Shown here: positions 1-10,495 of the stretch, one piece after another
Position numbering within the stretch: position 1 is the first letter of the stretch
Layout of the letters: each line of letters opens with the position of its first letter
NCBI RefSeq assembly: GCF_000423285.1
Contig: NZ_AUHR01000012.1
Coordinates: forward strand, 1-64,000
Direction: 5' to 3'
DNA: 64,000 nt
Source of the DNA: Laribacter hongkongensis DSM 14985
Lineage (GTDB): Bacteria > Pseudomonadota > Gammaproteobacteria > Burkholderiales > Aquaspirillaceae
Notes under the pieces: model-generated
Database searches by the model: none
The model's input: only the letters and a program-made list of their open reading frames with translations
Told to the model about the DNA's origin: nothing
Translations under genes and position numbers: made by a program

Positions 1-410
1 GCAACGTAATAATCAAAACATTATCATTAATTTAATTGCTTGGTTTTGGTGTAATTATCTGATCCTGAAGGGATTGTATGCAATTTTTTGTGTGTTTTTT
101 AGAGGGTGTTATTAATTTAATTGGTGTAGTTGTTGTATATGTTGATGGTTGGGCTTTATTTGCATGGTAGAAACATGATGTTTTATGTGTTTAGTATTTT
201 TGTAATGTTTTGCTTGGTTGTGTTGATATTTTTTTGAATTTGCATGTGACTATTTTTAGTTGATTGGAATTTTGATGAGTTTGCTTGACTGCCTGCTGTG
301 GATTTCTGCTGCATGATCGCTGTACTTTAAATTAATATTTTCCTGTTTATTTTTGTGTTGCAGATTTTATGTGCCGATCAAGCAGTGCTTTCAATGCTAG
401 AGAAGAATAT
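1..410. other. AT-rich gene-free region
   Basis: This stretch is very rich in A and T, poor in C on the plus strand, and has no credible reading frame, whereas nearly all the rest of the window is GC-rich and densely coding. The 13-mer ATTAATTTAATTG occurs twice, at 26-38 and 111-123. It may be the edge of an acquired element or an AT-rich regulatory or structural region lying left of the window. No promoter or gene can be assigned with confidence. Confidence 0.6.
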
Positions 411-441
411 AAAAAATCCCCGATAAAAATCGGGGGTTTTT
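411..441 (-). terminator. Intrinsic terminator downstream of lysS
   Basis: CCCCGAT (418-424) pairs with ATCGGGG (429-435) across an AAAA loop. The stem is flanked by A-rich and T-rich runs on both sides, so it could work in both directions. It lies about 50 nt beyond the lysS stop codon on the minus strand and is most simply the lysS terminator. Confidence 0.8.
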
Positions 442-488
442 GAAAGTGATTACAGGCTATTGATGTGCGGGGTTATTCCTGCGCATCA

Positions 489-2000
489 TTATTCAGGCCT
501 CATGTGCGGGAACAGGATGACATCGCGGATCGACGGGGCATCGGTCAGCAGCATGACCAGACGGTCAATACCGATGCCGCAGCCGCCGGTCGGGGGCAGA
601 CCGTATTCCATGGCACGGATATAGTCGGCGTCGTAGTGCATGGCCTCATCGTCGCCGGCATCCTTTTGCTCGACTTGCGAGCGGAAGCGGGCAGCCTGGT
701 CTTCCGGATCGTTAAGCTCCGAATAGCCGTTGGCATGTTCGCGGCCGACGATGAAGAGCTCGAAGCGCTCGGTGATTGACGGATCGGCATCCGAGCCGCG
801 TGCCAGCGGCGAGACTTCAACCGGGTAGTCGATGATGAAGGTCGGATTCCACAGCTTGCCTTCGGCGCATTCTTCAAAGAGGGCCAGTTGCAGGCTGCCG
901 ATGCCCGGAGCCGGGGGCAGCTTGCCGCCCAGCGCCTTGATTTCGCTCTTGAGCCAGGCTTCGTCGGCCAGCTGTTCGTCGGTGTATTGCGGGTTGTAGT
1001 GCTTGATGGCACCGACGATGGTAAAGCGATCAAACGGCTTGCCCAGATCGACTTCCTTGCCGTTGTAGGTCACCTTGGTGGTGCCGCAGGCTGCTTCAGC
1101 GCAGCGACGGATGATCTTTTCGGTCATCTCCATCATGCGCTCGTAGCCGCAGTAGGCCTCGTAAAACTCGATCATGGTGAACTCGGGGTTGTGGCGGGTG
1201 CTCATCCCCTCGTTGCGGAAGTTGCGGTTGATTTCGAACACGCGCTCCAGTCCGCCCACGACCAGCCGCTTGAGGTACAGCTCCGGTGCGATGCGCAGGT
1301 AGAGCGGCATGTCGAGGGCATTGTGGTGGGTGACGAACGGTTTGGCAGCAGCGCCACCCGGGATCGGGTGCATCATCGGGGTTTCGACTTCGAGGTAGTC
1401 TTCGCCCACCATGACTTCGCGTACGGTCTGTACGATTTTCGAGCGCTTGATGAAGGTGTCACGGCTGTCCTGGTTGATGATCAGGTCAACGTAACGCTGG
1501 CGGTATTTCTGTTCCTGGTCAGCCAGACCGTGGAATTTGTCAGGCAGCGGGCGCAGCGACTTGGAGAGCAGGCGCAGCTCGCTCACTTCGACCGACAGTT
1601 CGCCGGTCTTGGTCTTCATCAGGGTGCCTTTGGCGCCGAGAATGTCACCCATGTCCCAGGTCTTGAAGTCCGCGTAGACATCTTCACCCACCTTGTCGCG
1701 GCTGATGTAGAACTGGATGCGGCCCGAGCTGTCCTGCACCGTGGCAAAGCTGGCCTTGCCCATCACACGCTTGAGCATCATGCGGCCGGCGACGACGACT
1801 TCGACCGGCTGGGCTTCGAGCGCTTCCTTGTCGGTGGCATCGTACTGTGCGTGCAGCGGGGCAGCCAAGTGCTGGCGGCGGAAATCGTTGGGGAAGGCGA
1901 TGCCTTTGCTGGTCCGGATCTCGGTGAGCTTCTGGCGACGCTCGGCCATGATCTGGTTTTCATCCTGCGCGGGCTGGCTCGTGATGTCTTGTTCGGACAT
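489..2000 (-). CDS. lysS: Lysine--tRNA ligase, class II
   Basis: This cytoplasmic enzyme charges tRNA-Lys with lysine using ATP. The 503-aa product matches the usual class II LysRS length. An N-terminal OB-fold anticodon-binding domain comes first (about residues 65-150). The catalytic core follows, with motif 1 ([21 protein letters not shown] region, shown in part), motif 2 [14 protein letters not shown], and C-terminal motif 3 [13 protein letters not shown]. The ATG start is preceded by AGGAGAG. The gene lies downstream of prfB on the same strand, but a strong terminator between them implies separate transcripts. The identification is secure. Confidence 0.97.
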   Translation of the reverse strand: MSEQDITSQPAQDENQIMAERRQKLTEIRTSKGIAFPNDFRRQHLAAPLHAQYDATDKEALEAQPVEVVVAGRMMLKRVMGKASFATVQDSSGRIQFYISRDKVGEDVYADFKTWDMGDILGAKGTLMKTKTGELSVEVSELRLLSKSLRPLPDKFHGLADQEQKYRQRYVDLIINQDSRDTFIKRSKIVQTVREVMVGEDYLEVETPMMHPIPGGAAAKPFVTHHNALDMPLYLRIAPELYLKRLVVGGLERVFEINRNFRNEGMSTRHNPEFTMIEFYEAYCGYERMMEMTEKIIRRCAEAACGTTKVTYNGKEVDLGKPFDRFTIVGAIKHYNPQYTDEQLADEAWLKSEIKALGGKLPPAPGIGSLQLALFEECAEGKLWNPTFIIDYPVEVSPLARGSDADPSITERFELFIVGREHANGYSELNDPEDQAARFRSQVEQKDAGDDEAMHYDADYIRAMEYGLPPTGGCGIGIDRLVMLLTDAPSIRDVILFPHMRPE

Positions 2001-2048
2001 GGTGGGTTTCTCTCCTGGCTGACCGGGAACGACATTGACCCGGTGTAT

Positions 2049-2086
2049 AAAAAATCGGCCGCGCGACGTCTGGCGTCAGCGCGGCC
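2049..2086 (-). terminator. Intrinsic terminator downstream of prfB
   Basis: On the minus strand, GGCCGCGC (2079-2086 complement) pairs with GCGCGGCC (2057-2064 complement). The stem is extended by GACG/CGTC with one bulged base and is followed by a run of U (AAAAAA at 2049-2054 on the plus strand). It separates prfB from lysS. Confidence 0.85.
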
Positions 2087-2114
2087 CACATTGTGATTCT
2101 GTGCGGGGGCGCCG

Positions 2115-3221
2115 TCAGACGCCCTGTTTAAGGCTGGCTTCGATGAAGCCGTCGAGGTCGCCATCCATGACACCCTTGACGTTGCCGACTTCGACCAGTG
2201 TGCGCAGGTCCTTGACGCGGGACTGGTCGAATACATAGGAGCGGATCTGGTGGCCCCAGCCCACGTCGGTCTTGGTGTCTTCCAGTGCCTGCTTTTCCTC
2301 GTTGCGCTTGCGCAGCTCGAGTTCGAAGAGGCGGGCTTTCAGCATGGACATGGCTTCGGCACGGTTCTTGTGCTGCGAGCGGTCGTTCTGGCACTGCACG
2401 ACGATGTTGGTCGGCAAGTGGGTGATGCGCACGGCCGAGTCGGTCTTGTTGATGTGCTGGCCACCGGCACCGCTTGCACGGTAGGTGTCGATGCGCAGGT
2501 CGGCCGGGTTGATGTCGATTTCGATGCTGTCGTCCACTTCCGGGTAGACGAACACGCTGGCAAACGAGGTCTGGCGGCGGTTGTTGCTGTCGAACGGGCT
2601 GTTGCGCACGAGCCGGTGCACGCCGGTTTCGGTGCGCAGGAAGCCATAGGCGTATTCGCCTTCGACCTTGAGGGTGGCGCTTTTGATGCCGGCGACTTCA
2701 CCTTCGGATTCTTCGATGACTTCGACCTTGAAATTCTTGCGTTCGCAGTAGCGCAGGTACATGCGCTCCAGCATCGAGGCCCAGTCCTGGGCTTCGGTAC
2801 CGCCTGCTCCGGACTGGATGTCGACGAAGCAGCTGTTCGGGTCCATCGGGTTGGAGAACATGCGGCGGAATTCCAGCATTTCGAGCCGGGTTTCGACACC
2901 GGCAAGGTCGTCCCGGACGGCCAGAACGGTATCGTCGTCCTCTTCGGCACGTCCCATGTCGAACAGTTCACGACTGTCGGCGAGGGTGGAGAGGATGCTG
3001 TCGATGACCAGCACGACGTCTTCCAGCGCCTTTTTTTCGCGGCCGAGTTCCTGGGCGCGCTTGGGATCTTCCCAGATGGTCGGGTCTTCGACCAGGCGGC
3101 TGACTTCCTCCAGACGATCCTTCTTGCCGTCATAGTCGAGGTATTGACGGATGTCCGCGGTGCGGCTGCCAAGGTCGGCGAGCTGGTTGTCGATCTGGTT
3201 GAGAACTTCGGCTTCGAGCAT
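2115..3221 (-). CDS. prfB: Peptide chain release factor 2
   Basis: RF2 recognises UGA and UAA stop codons and triggers peptidyl-tRNA hydrolysis. The 368-aa product carries the tripeptide determinant SPF (in [10 protein letters not shown]) and the catalytic GGQ loop ([14 protein letters not shown]). The N-terminal region [16 protein letters not shown] aligns with the point where E. coli prfB has its in-frame UGA. Here the codons read TAC CTC GAC TAT without interruption, so the +1 programmed frameshift is absent and one frame encodes the whole protein. The start is ATG with only a weak upstream Shine-Dalgarno (SD) sequence. A promoter-like pair lies about 70 nt upstream. Confidence 0.97.
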   Translation of the reverse strand: MLEAEVLNQIDNQLADLGSRTADIRQYLDYDGKKDRLEEVSRLVEDPTIWEDPKRAQELGREKKALEDVVLVIDSILSTLADSRELFDMGRAEEDDDTVLAVRDDLAGVETRLEMLEFRRMFSNPMDPNSCFVDIQSGAGGTEAQDWASMLERMYLRYCERKNFKVEVIEESEGEVAGIKSATLKVEGEYAYGFLRTETGVHRLVRNSPFDSNNRRQTSFASVFVYPEVDDSIEIDINPADLRIDTYRASGAGGQHINKTDSAVRITHLPTNIVVQCQNDRSQHKNRAEAMSMLKARLFELELRKRNEEKQALEDTKTDVGWGHQIRSYVFDQSRVKDLRTLVEVGNVKGVMDGDLDGFIEASLKQGV

Positions 3222-3293
3222 GGTGAAGGTGTGAACGTCTGGGTCGGCAAACGGGCGAGTATACCCAAGGCTGCCTGTTTGCGGAAAACGCCA

Positions 3294-3322
3294 AATATAA
3301 GCGTATGCCTATATATAGGCAA
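3294..3322 (-). promoter_or_regulatory. Candidate sigma-70 promoter of prfB
   Basis: On the minus strand, TTGCCT (complement of 3317-3322) and TATATT (complement of 3294-3299) are separated by 17 nt. This is a good -35/-10 pair about 70 nt upstream of the prfB start. The -35 end overlaps a perfect 14-bp palindrome, GCCTATATATAGGC at 3307-3320. The promoter assignment is inferred from sequence only. Confidence 0.45.
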
Positions 3323-3330
3323 GGACGGGT

Positions 3331-3364
3331 CAAAACAAAGCGCGCCGCGATTGGCGGCGCGCAA
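3331..3364 (-). terminator. Intrinsic terminator downstream of mdh
   Basis: GCGCGCCGC (3340-3348) pairs with GCGGCGCGC (3354-3362). On the minus strand the stem is followed by TTTGTTTT. It ends the mdh transcript before the prfB promoter region. Confidence 0.85.
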
Positions 3365-3379
3365 AGACATGACAGGCAA

Positions 3380-4369
<990 letters not shown>

Positions 4370-4535
4370 GGATGAGGCTCTCCTTTGTTAGAGGGGCGGG
4401 GAATCCCGCTGCAACCCGGTCGAGGCATGTGCCGGGTTTGCGATGCAGCAAATGTGTGCGCCGGGCAGTGTATCACGGTCATTTATGCTTTTGCACTGGC
4501 CGGCTCTGCTGCTTTGCCGGATGAAAAATAATTTT

Positions 4536-4555
4536 TATATCTTATATAAGACATG
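4536..4555. promoter_or_regulatory. Palindromic candidate operator upstream of the GntR gene
   Basis: TCTTATATAAGA (4540-4551) is a perfect 12-bp palindrome. With its flanks it forms a 20-bp inverted repeat in which 8 of 10 positions pair. It lies about 40 nt upstream of the HutC-type regulator and overlaps a possible -10 element located 16-18 nt after TTGCCG (4514-4519). This is the usual place for an autoregulatory GntR operator, and it also sits in the mdh-regulator intergenic region. Function is inferred. Confidence 0.5.
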
Positions 4556-4594
4556 CATGGACGGATCGGGCCGGGGGCGGTATAACGCTTGCCA

Positions 4595-5326
4595 ATGTCC
4601 TCGAAAAAACCCCATTACCTGCCGCTTTACGAGCAGATCAAAAGCAAGCTGATCGCGCGCATCGCCTCGGGTGAATGGCCGACGGATGCGGTTTTGCCGT
4701 CGGAGTGGGACCTGGCAGACGAGTTTGGCGTGAGTCAGGGAACGGTCCGCAAGGCGGTCAGCGAGCTGACTGCCCTGGGCTGGCTGTACCGGCAGCAGGG
4801 GCGTGGCACGTTTGTGGCACCGGGTGAAAGCGAATGGGGGCGGGCGCATCTGGTGAGTCCCGGCCAGTTTGCCGAGTTGCCGGATGTGCCCAGACCCGAG
4901 CTGCTTGCGGTCAGCCGGATGACGGCGCCGGATGATGTGGCGCAGGCCCTGGGGGGGCGCCGCGGCATGCCGTTGCATCACCTGCGGCTGTTGTGGCGCG
5001 TGCGTGGCGAGGCGGTTGCACTGGACGACGTGTTGTTGCCGGTCGAGCGGTTTGCCGAGCTGGATGCCCGCCGGGTGCGGCTGGCCGGCGGCGGGGTGTA
5101 CGTGTTGCTGGAACGGCAGTATGCCGTCCGTGTCCGTGCGACGGGCTGGCAGTTCCGCGCGGTGCGCTGCGGGCGTGAAGAGGCGGTCTTGCTGGGTGTG
5201 GAACCGGATGAGGAGCTGTTGTCGGTCGTGCGTCTGGGTGTGACCGTCGATGGTGAAGTGGTCGAGTGGCGGCAGCGTCTGGTGCGCAGCCGGCATTGGG
5301 CCTGGCAGTTTGACCTTAAGCGATAA
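4595..5326 (+). CDS. GntR family (HutC/UTRA) transcriptional regulator
   Basis: This is a DNA-binding metabolite-responsive regulator of 243 aa. An N-terminal winged helix (about residues 10-75, with LPLYEQIKSKL and VSQGTVRKAVSEL) is followed by a UTRA effector domain that typifies the HutC subfamily. ATG 4595 is preferred over TTG 4589, which lies two codons upstream; neither has a strong SD. The gene lies between mdh and sdhCDAB, so control of TCA-cycle genes is a reasonable inference. A palindrome just upstream suggests autoregulation. The effector is unknown. Confidence 0.85.
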   Translation: MSSKKPHYLPLYEQIKSKLIARIASGEWPTDAVLPSEWDLADEFGVSQGTVRKAVSELTALGWLYRQQGRGTFVAPGESEWGRAHLVSPGQFAELPDVPRPELLAVSRMTAPDDVAQALGGRRGMPLHHLRLLWRVRGEAVALDDVLLPVERFAELDARRVRLAGGGVYVLLERQYAVRVRATGWQFRAVRCGREEAVLLGVEPDEELLSVVRLGVTVDGEVVEWRQRLVRSRHWAWQFDLKR

Positions 5327-5353
5327 GGGCAATAGAAAAGCTTTATCTTTCCG

Positions 5354-5370
5354 ATGTCCTATGCATATGT
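5354..5370. promoter_or_regulatory. Possible half-site related to the GntR palindrome, upstream of sdhC
   Basis: ATGTCCTAT (5354-5362) matches 8 of 9 bases of the half-site ATGTCTTAT found in the 4536-4555 palindrome read on the minus strand. It is followed by GCATATGT, which does not complete the same palindrome. It lies about 160 nt upstream of sdhC. This is weak evidence that the adjacent GntR regulator also acts on the sdh operon. Confidence 0.25.
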
Positions 5371-5530
5371 CGATTTTGATAGACTATTGAGTTGCCGATT
5401 GCCGGTTTATCGCCGCGATGGGTTCGAATCGTCCGACTGACCCATGAGGTTTGTGGGATGCGTTGCAGCCAAAAACGGATTGTCCGTTGGTTTTGTGTCG
5501 AAGGTGTCTTGTTTCACAAGGAAGCTCCTA

Positions 5531-5905
5531 ATGCAGAAGAAACGACCCAAGCACCTTGATCTTGGCAAAATCTCCCTGCCCATTATGGCCAAGGTGTCGA
5601 TTTTGCACCGGATCAGTGGTGTTGCCCTGTTCCTTGCCCTGCCTTTGCTCATTTACCTCCTTCAGGGGTCTTTGAGTTCCGAGGCGGATTTCGAGGCGTA
5701 TCGCGCCGTGGTGGCTTTCCCGCTCATGAAGTTGATCCTGCTGGGTCTCTTGTGGGCTTTCCTGCACCACTTCTGTGCAGGCATCCGCTTCCTCATGTTT
5801 GATATGCACAAGGGCCAGTCGCTCGAAGCCGCCCGTGCTTCGGCCAAGGCCGTGCTCGTGGTCAGCATCGCCCTGACCGTTGTCATCGGAGGGATACTGT
5901 GGTGA
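5531..5905 (+). CDS. sdhC: Succinate dehydrogenase cytochrome b556 subunit
   Basis: This membrane anchor of respiratory complex II helps bind haem b and ubiquinone. The 124-aa product has three hydrophobic helices. SILHRISG carries the conserved Ser and Arg of the quinone site, and HHFCAGIRFLMFD carries the haem-ligand His. The frame is open further upstream, but ATG 5531 is chosen because it has AAGGAAG at good spacing and starts the conserved sequence. It is the first gene of sdhCDAB-sdhE and overlaps sdhD by a few bases, consistent with translational coupling. Confidence 0.95.
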   Translation: MQKKRPKHLDLGKISLPIMAKVSILHRISGVALFLALPLLIYLLQGSLSSEADFEAYRAVVAFPLMKLILLGLLWAFLHHFCAGIRFLMFDMHKGQSLEAARASAKAVLVVSIALTVVIGGILW

Positions 5906-6252
5906 GCAACAAGCGAATCGTTGTCGGCGCCGGCTATGGCGTCAAGGACTGGATCGTCCAGCGCATGACCGCTGCCGTCATGCTGGTCTACACCGTGCTG
6001 ATAGTGCTGATGCTGCTGGCCATGCCGTCCAGTTATGAAGGCTGGCAAGCCCTCTTTTCCCTGACCTGGGTCCAGGTCATCACGCAGATCACGTTCATTG
6101 CCGTTGTCTGGCACCTGTGGGTGGGCATCCGTGACCTGTGGATGGATTACATCAAGCCCGACGGCCTGCGCCTTGCCTTGCATGCGCTGACGGCCGTGTG
6201 GCTGGTGGGCTGTCTGGTTTACTCGTTCGTCGTCGTGTGGGGTATCAAGTAA
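5902..6252 (+). CDS. sdhD: Succinate dehydrogenase hydrophobic membrane anchor subunit
   Basis: This is the second integral-membrane subunit of complex II. The 116-aa product has three hydrophobic helices, and the [15 protein letters not shown] segment provides the second conserved membrane motif. Two GTG codons, 5899 and 5902, are possible starts. GTG 5902 gives better spacing (8 nt) to GGAGGG at 5888-5893 and overlaps the sdhC stop. The stop codon shares one base with the sdhA ATG (TAATG). Confidence 0.93.
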   Translation: MSNKRIVVGAGYGVKDWIVQRMTAAVMLVYTVLIVLMLLAMPSSYEGWQALFSLTWVQVITQITFIAVVWHLWVGIRDLWMDYIKPDGLRLALHALTAVWLVGCLVYSFVVVWGIK

Positions 6253-8018
6253 TGTCCGTACCTGTCCGTCGTTTTGACGCCGTAATCGTAGGCGCCGGTG
6301 GTGCGGGCCTGCGTGCCGCGCTGCAACTCTCCGAGGCCGGTCTGAAGACTGCCGTCCTGTCCAAGGTGTTCCCGACCCGTTCGCACACCGTTGCCGCCCA
6401 GGGGGGCATTTCTGCCAGCCTTGGCAACGTGCAGGAAGACCGCTGGGACTGGCACATGTACGACACCGTGAAGGGGTCGGACTGGCTGGGTGATCAGGAC
6501 GCCATCGAATTCATGTGCCGCAAGGCGCCCGAAGCCGTGATCGAGCTTGAACACTTCGGCATGCCGTTTGACCGTCTGGAAGACGGCAAGATTTACCAGC
6601 GTCCGTTTGGTGGCCACATGGCCGACTTCGGCAAGACGCCGGTGCAACGTGCCTGTGCCGTGGCTGACCGTACCGGTCACGCCATGCTGCATACCCTGTA
6701 CCAGCGCAACGTCCGTGCCAAGACCCAGTTCTTTGTCGAATGGATGGCACTGGACCTGATCCGTGACGAAGACGGTGACGTGGTCGGCGTGACGGCGCTG
6801 GAAATGGAAACCGGCGACATCGTCGTGTTCCACGCCAAGGCCGTGCTGTTTGCCACCGGTGGTGCCGGCCGCATCTTTGCCGCTTCGACCAATGCCTTCA
6901 TCAATACCGGCGACGGCCTGGGCATGACGGCCCGTGCCGGCATCCCGCTGGAGGACATGGAATTCTGGCAGTTCCACCCGACCGGCGTGGCCGGTGCCGG
7001 CGTGCTGATCACCGAAGGCGTGCGTGGTGAGGGCGGCATCCTGCTCAACTGCAACGGCGAGCGCTTCATGGAGCGCTATGCCCCGAACGCCAAGGATCTG
7101 GCGTCGCGTGACGTGGTGTCTCGTGCCATGGCCGTGGAAATCTACGAAGGCCGTGGCTGTGGCAAGAACAAGGATCACGTGCTCCTTGACCTGCATCATC
7201 TCGGGCCGGAGGTCATCAACAAGCGCCTGCCCGGCATCCGCGAAATCGCCATCAAGTTCGCCGGCGTCGACCCGGTCAAGGAACCGATTCCGGTCGTGCC
7301 GACCTGCCACTACCAGATGGGCGGCATTCCGACCAACTACAAGGGCGAAGTCGTGGCACCGAAGGACGGCAACGATGAGGCCCGCGTCAACGGTTTCTAT
7401 GCAGCCGGCGAATGTGCCTGTGCCTCGGTGCACGGTGCCAACCGCCTCGGCACCAACTCGCTGCTTGACCTCGTGGTATTCGGCAAGTCGGCCGGCGTGA
7501 GCATGATCGAGTTCATCAAGAACGAACGTCCGGAGCTCAAGCCGCTGCCGGCCAACGCCGCCGACTATTCCCTGGCCCGCGTCAACCGCATCGAAACCCA
7601 GACCGGTGGTGTCGAGGTCGATGATGTCCGTCGCGAAATGCAGCAGGTAGTGCAGCGCCACGCCGGCGTGTTCCGTACCCAGGACGTGCTGGCCGAAGGC
7701 GTCAAGCAGATCCAGGACGTGGCAGAAAAAGCCAAGCGTACCCAGATCAAGGACAAGTCCAAGACCTGGAACACTGCCCGTACCGAAGCGCTGGAACTCG
7801 ACAACCTGATCGAAGTGGCCCTGGCAACCCTGATCTCGGCCGAAGCCCGCAAGGAATCGCGCGGTGCCCATGCCCGTGATGATTACCCGGACCGCGACGA
7901 CGAACACTGGATGAAACATACCCTGTTCCACCGTGAAGGTCGCCAGCTCACCTACAAGGCTGTGCATACCCAGCCCTTGTCCGTTGACTACATCAAGCCG
8001 CAGAAACGCGTTTACTAA
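6252..8018 (+). CDS. sdhA: Succinate dehydrogenase flavoprotein subunit
   Basis: The catalytic subunit of complex II oxidises succinate to fumarate with covalently bound FAD. The 588-aa product starts with the dinucleotide fold [15 protein letters not shown]. The FAD-linked His is in [13 protein letters not shown]. Active-site residues lie in FHPTG and in [10 protein letters not shown], and the C-terminal capping region is complete. The frame continues upstream through sdhD, but ATG 6252 is the conserved start and is coupled to sdhD by a one-base overlap. SdhE, which attaches the FAD, is encoded downstream in the same operon. Confidence 0.97.
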   Translation: MSVPVRRFDAVIVGAGGAGLRAALQLSEAGLKTAVLSKVFPTRSHTVAAQGGISASLGNVQEDRWDWHMYDTVKGSDWLGDQDAIEFMCRKAPEAVIELEHFGMPFDRLEDGKIYQRPFGGHMADFGKTPVQRACAVADRTGHAMLHTLYQRNVRAKTQFFVEWMALDLIRDEDGDVVGVTALEMETGDIVVFHAKAVLFATGGAGRIFAASTNAFINTGDGLGMTARAGIPLEDMEFWQFHPTGVAGAGVLITEGVRGEGGILLNCNGERFMERYAPNAKDLASRDVVSRAMAVEIYEGRGCGKNKDHVLLDLHHLGPEVINKRLPGIREIAIKFAGVDPVKEPIPVVPTCHYQMGGIPTNYKGEVVAPKDGNDEARVNGFYAAGECACASVHGANRLGTNSLLDLVVFGKSAGVSMIEFIKNERPELKPLPANAADYSLARVNRIETQTGGVEVDDVRREMQQVVQRHAGVFRTQDVLAEGVKQIQDVAEKAKRTQIKDKSKTWNTARTEALELDNLIEVALATLISAEARKESRGAHARDDYPDRDDEHWMKHTLFHREGRQLTYKAVHTQPLSVDYIKPQKRVY

Positions 8019-8029
8019 GGAGACGAGTC

Positions 8030-8734
8030 ATGGAAAAAATGCGTTTCTCGCTCTACCGCTACAACCCGGAAAAAGACGACAAGCCGTACATGCAGGACAT
8101 CGAAGTCGAAGTCGATTCGACCGACGTGAAACTGCTGGATGCACTGGTCAAGCTCAAGGCCGTCGACGACAGCCTGTCGTTCCGCCGCTCCTGCCGTGAA
8201 GGCATCTGCGGCTCCGACGCGATGAACATCAACGGCCGCAACGGTCTGGCATGCATCACCGACCTGCGCAGCCTCAAGCAGCCGATCACCCTGCGTCCGT
8301 TGCCGGGCCTGCCGGTCATCCGCGACCTGATCGTGGACATGACCCAGTTCTTCAAGCAGTACCACTCGATCAAGCCGTACCTGATCAACGACACGCCAGC
8401 ACCTGACCGTGAGCGTTACCAGTCGCCGGAAGACCGTGAAAAGCTTGACGGCCTGTACGAGTGCATCCTGTGCGCCTGCTGCTCGACTTCCTGCCCGTCG
8501 TTCTGGTGGAATCCGGACAAGTATGTCGGTCCGGCCGGCCTGCTGGCTGCCTACCGCTTCATCATCGACAGTCGTGACGAAGCCACCAGCGAGCGTCTGG
8601 ACAACCTCAACGATCCGTATCGCCTGTTCCGTTGCCACACCATCATGAACTGCACCGACGTCTGTCCGAAGGGCCTGAATCCGGCCAAGGCGATCGACAG
8701 CATCAAGGGCATGATGGCCATCCGGGCGATCTGA
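8030..8734 (+). CDS. sdhB: Succinate dehydrogenase iron-sulfur subunit
   Basis: This subunit carries electrons from FAD to quinone through three iron-sulfur clusters. The 234-aa product has the [2Fe-2S] motif [19 protein letters not shown] followed by the last Cys in LAC. Downstream, [16 protein letters not shown] and [15 protein letters not shown] provide ligands for the [4Fe-4S] and [3Fe-4S] clusters. An AAGGAG SD precedes the ATG. The stop overlaps the sdhE start (ATGA). Confidence 0.97.
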   Translation: MEKMRFSLYRYNPEKDDKPYMQDIEVEVDSTDVKLLDALVKLKAVDDSLSFRRSCREGICGSDAMNINGRNGLACITDLRSLKQPITLRPLPGLPVIRDLIVDMTQFFKQYHSIKPYLINDTPAPDRERYQSPEDREKLDGLYECILCACCSTSCPSFWWNPDKYVGPAGLLAAYRFIIDSRDEATSERLDNLNDPYRLFRCHTIMNCTDVCPKGLNPAKAIDSIKGMMAIRAI

Positions 8735-8988
8735 TGATGGACAGCCGTTACGATCGGGCCGCACGTCAGCGCATCCGCTGGCATTCGCGCCGGGGCCTGC
8801 TGGAGATGGACCTGGTCCTGACCCGGTTCCTGGACCGGCATTTCGATACGCTGGGTGACGAGGAGATGGATGCCTATGTCCGGCTTCTTGAACTGATCGA
8901 CACCGAGTTTCTCGAAATCGTCAACGGCAAGCGTGATGTCGACGATCCGGCCCTGCAGCCGCTCGTCGACATGCTGCGCGCAGTGTAA
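8734..8988 (+). CDS. sdhE: FAD assembly factor SdhE
   Basis: SdhE (YgfY/CptB family, formerly DUF339) promotes covalent flavinylation of SdhA. The 84-aa product contains the hallmark RGxxE motif in HSRRGLLEMDLVLTRF, as expected of this small helical family. ATG 8734 overlaps the sdhB stop. Its position directly after sdhCDAB strongly supports the assignment. Confidence 0.92.
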   Translation: MMDSRYDRAARQRIRWHSRRGLLEMDLVLTRFLDRHFDTLGDEEMDAYVRLLELIDTEFLEIVNGKRDVDDPALQPLVDMLRAV

Positions 8989-9055
8989 AAGGAGAGCCGG
9001 TACGACAGGGCTGGCGTACCGGTGACAATAAAGTTCATACAGAGGGATGAGTACT

Positions 9056-10345
9056 ATGGAAAACAACCGCAAAGTAACCCTGAGTATCAGCGACAGCCAG
9101 AGTGTCGAGCTGCCGGTGATGTCCGGCACCCTCGGCCCGGACGTGGTCGACATCCGCCCGTTTGCCAAGACCGGCATGTTCACCTTTGACCCGGGTTTCC
9201 TGGCGACTGCCAGCTGCGAATCCAGGATCACCTTCATCGATGGCGACGAAGGCAAGCTCTACTATCGCGGCTATCCGATCGAACAGCTGGCCGAGCATTC
9301 CGACTATCTGGAATCCTGCTACCTGCTCCTGAACGGCGAACTGCCGACAGCCGAGCAAAAGCGTGAATTCGACCGCAAGATCCTGCGTCACAACATGATC
9401 AACGACCAGATGTTCACCATCTTCAAGGGTTTCCGCCGTGACGCGCACCCGATGGCAGTGATGGTCGGTGTCGTGGGCGCCCTGTCGGCCTTCTATCACG
9501 ATTCGCTCGACATCACCGATCCGCACCACCGCGAAGTGTCGGCACACCGCCTGATCGCCAAGATCGCCAACATTGCAGCCCAGGCTTACCGCTACAACAA
9601 GGGCCTGCCGTTCAGCTACCCGAAAAACGGTCTGACCTATGCCGAGAACTTCCTGCACATGATGTTCTCGACCCCGTGCGAAGAGTACAAGGTCAACCCG
9701 GTGCTGGCCCGTGCGCTGGACCGCATCTTCATCCTGCACGCCGACCACGAGCAGAACGCTTCGACCTCGACCGTGCGTCTGGCCGGTTCCTCCGGTGCCA
9801 ACCCGTTTGCCTGCATCGCCGCCGGCATCGCCTGCCTGTGGGGCCCGTCGCACGGCGGCGCCAACGAAGCCGTGCTGAAAATGCTCGACGAAATCGGTTC
9901 GGTTGAAAACGTGCCGGCCTTCATGCAGGGCGTCAAGGACAAGACCCACAAGCTGATGGGCTTCGGCCACCGTGTCTACAAGAACATGGACCCGCGTGCT
10001 GCGATCATGAAGCAGACCTGCGACGAAGTGCTGAACGAACTGGGCCTGCACAACGATCCGAAGTTCAAGCTGGCCATGGCGCTGGAAAAGATCGCCCTGG
10101 AAGACCCGTACTTCATCGAGCGCAAGCTGTACCCGAACGTCGACTTCTATTCCGGCATCGTGCTGTCGGCCATCGGCATCCCGGTGTCGATGTTCACGCC
10201 GATCTTCGCCCTGTCGCGCACCGTGGGCTGGATCAGCCACTGGGCCGAAATGATCTCCGATCCGGCCATGAAGATCGGTCGCCCGCGCCAGCTTTACACC
10301 GGATCGCCGCGCCGCGACTACGTGCAGATCAGCGACCGGACCTGA
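9056..10345 (+). CDS. gltA: Citrate synthase (type II)
   Basis: This enzyme condenses acetyl-CoA with oxaloacetate, the entry step of the TCA cycle. The 429-aa length and N-terminal extension fit the hexameric, NADH-regulated type of Gram-negative bacteria. Catalytic residues lie in [12 protein letters not shown] (His), [14 protein letters not shown] (His) and [10 protein letters not shown] (Asp). ATG 9056 is preferred over ATG 9047, because the SD AGAGGG (9041-9046) abuts 9047 but is correctly spaced for 9056. A strong terminator follows, so sucA starts a new transcript or depends on readthrough. Confidence 0.97.
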   Translation: MENNRKVTLSISDSQSVELPVMSGTLGPDVVDIRPFAKTGMFTFDPGFLATASCESRITFIDGDEGKLYYRGYPIEQLAEHSDYLESCYLLLNGELPTAEQKREFDRKILRHNMINDQMFTIFKGFRRDAHPMAVMVGVVGALSAFYHDSLDITDPHHREVSAHRLIAKIANIAAQAYRYNKGLPFSYPKNGLTYAENFLHMMFSTPCEEYKVNPVLARALDRIFILHADHEQNASTSTVRLAGSSGANPFACIAAGIACLWGPSHGGANEAVLKMLDEIGSVENVPAFMQGVKDKTHKLMGFGHRVYKNMDPRAAIMKQTCDEVLNELGLHNDPKFKLAMALEKIALEDPYFIERKLYPNVDFYSGIVLSAIGIPVSMFTPIFALSRTVGWISHWAEMISDPAMKIGRPRQLYTGSPRRDYVQISDRT

Positions 10346-10360
10346 TCCGGCGCTTTGTGA

Positions 10361-10387
10361 AACCCGGCGGCAGTCCGCCGGGTTTTT
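10361..10387 (+). terminator. Intrinsic terminator downstream of gltA
   Basis: AACCCGGCGG (10361-10370) pairs with CCGCCGGGTT (10375-10384) around a four-base loop and is followed by further T residues. It lies 16 nt after the gltA stop and separates the sdh-gltA transcript from sucA. Confidence 0.88.
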
Positions 10388-10495
10388 CCGGCAAGCACCG
10401 CCAAGAGTGCTGTGGTGTGGGCAGTCCTGCCGGGCAGGAGTCCAGTCCTCAACACTTAGCCGCACACAGACAACACCAAGAAGGGTTGCTACATC

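Noticed and set aside
3307-3320. Perfect palindrome GCCTATATATAGGC as a regulatory operator
   Set aside because: It overlaps the -35 end of a good prfB promoter and consists mostly of alternating A/T; there is not enough evidence for an operator.
6219-7967. Long minus-strand open frame opposite sdhA
   Set aside because: Pure shadow of the secure sdhA gene; composition bias only.
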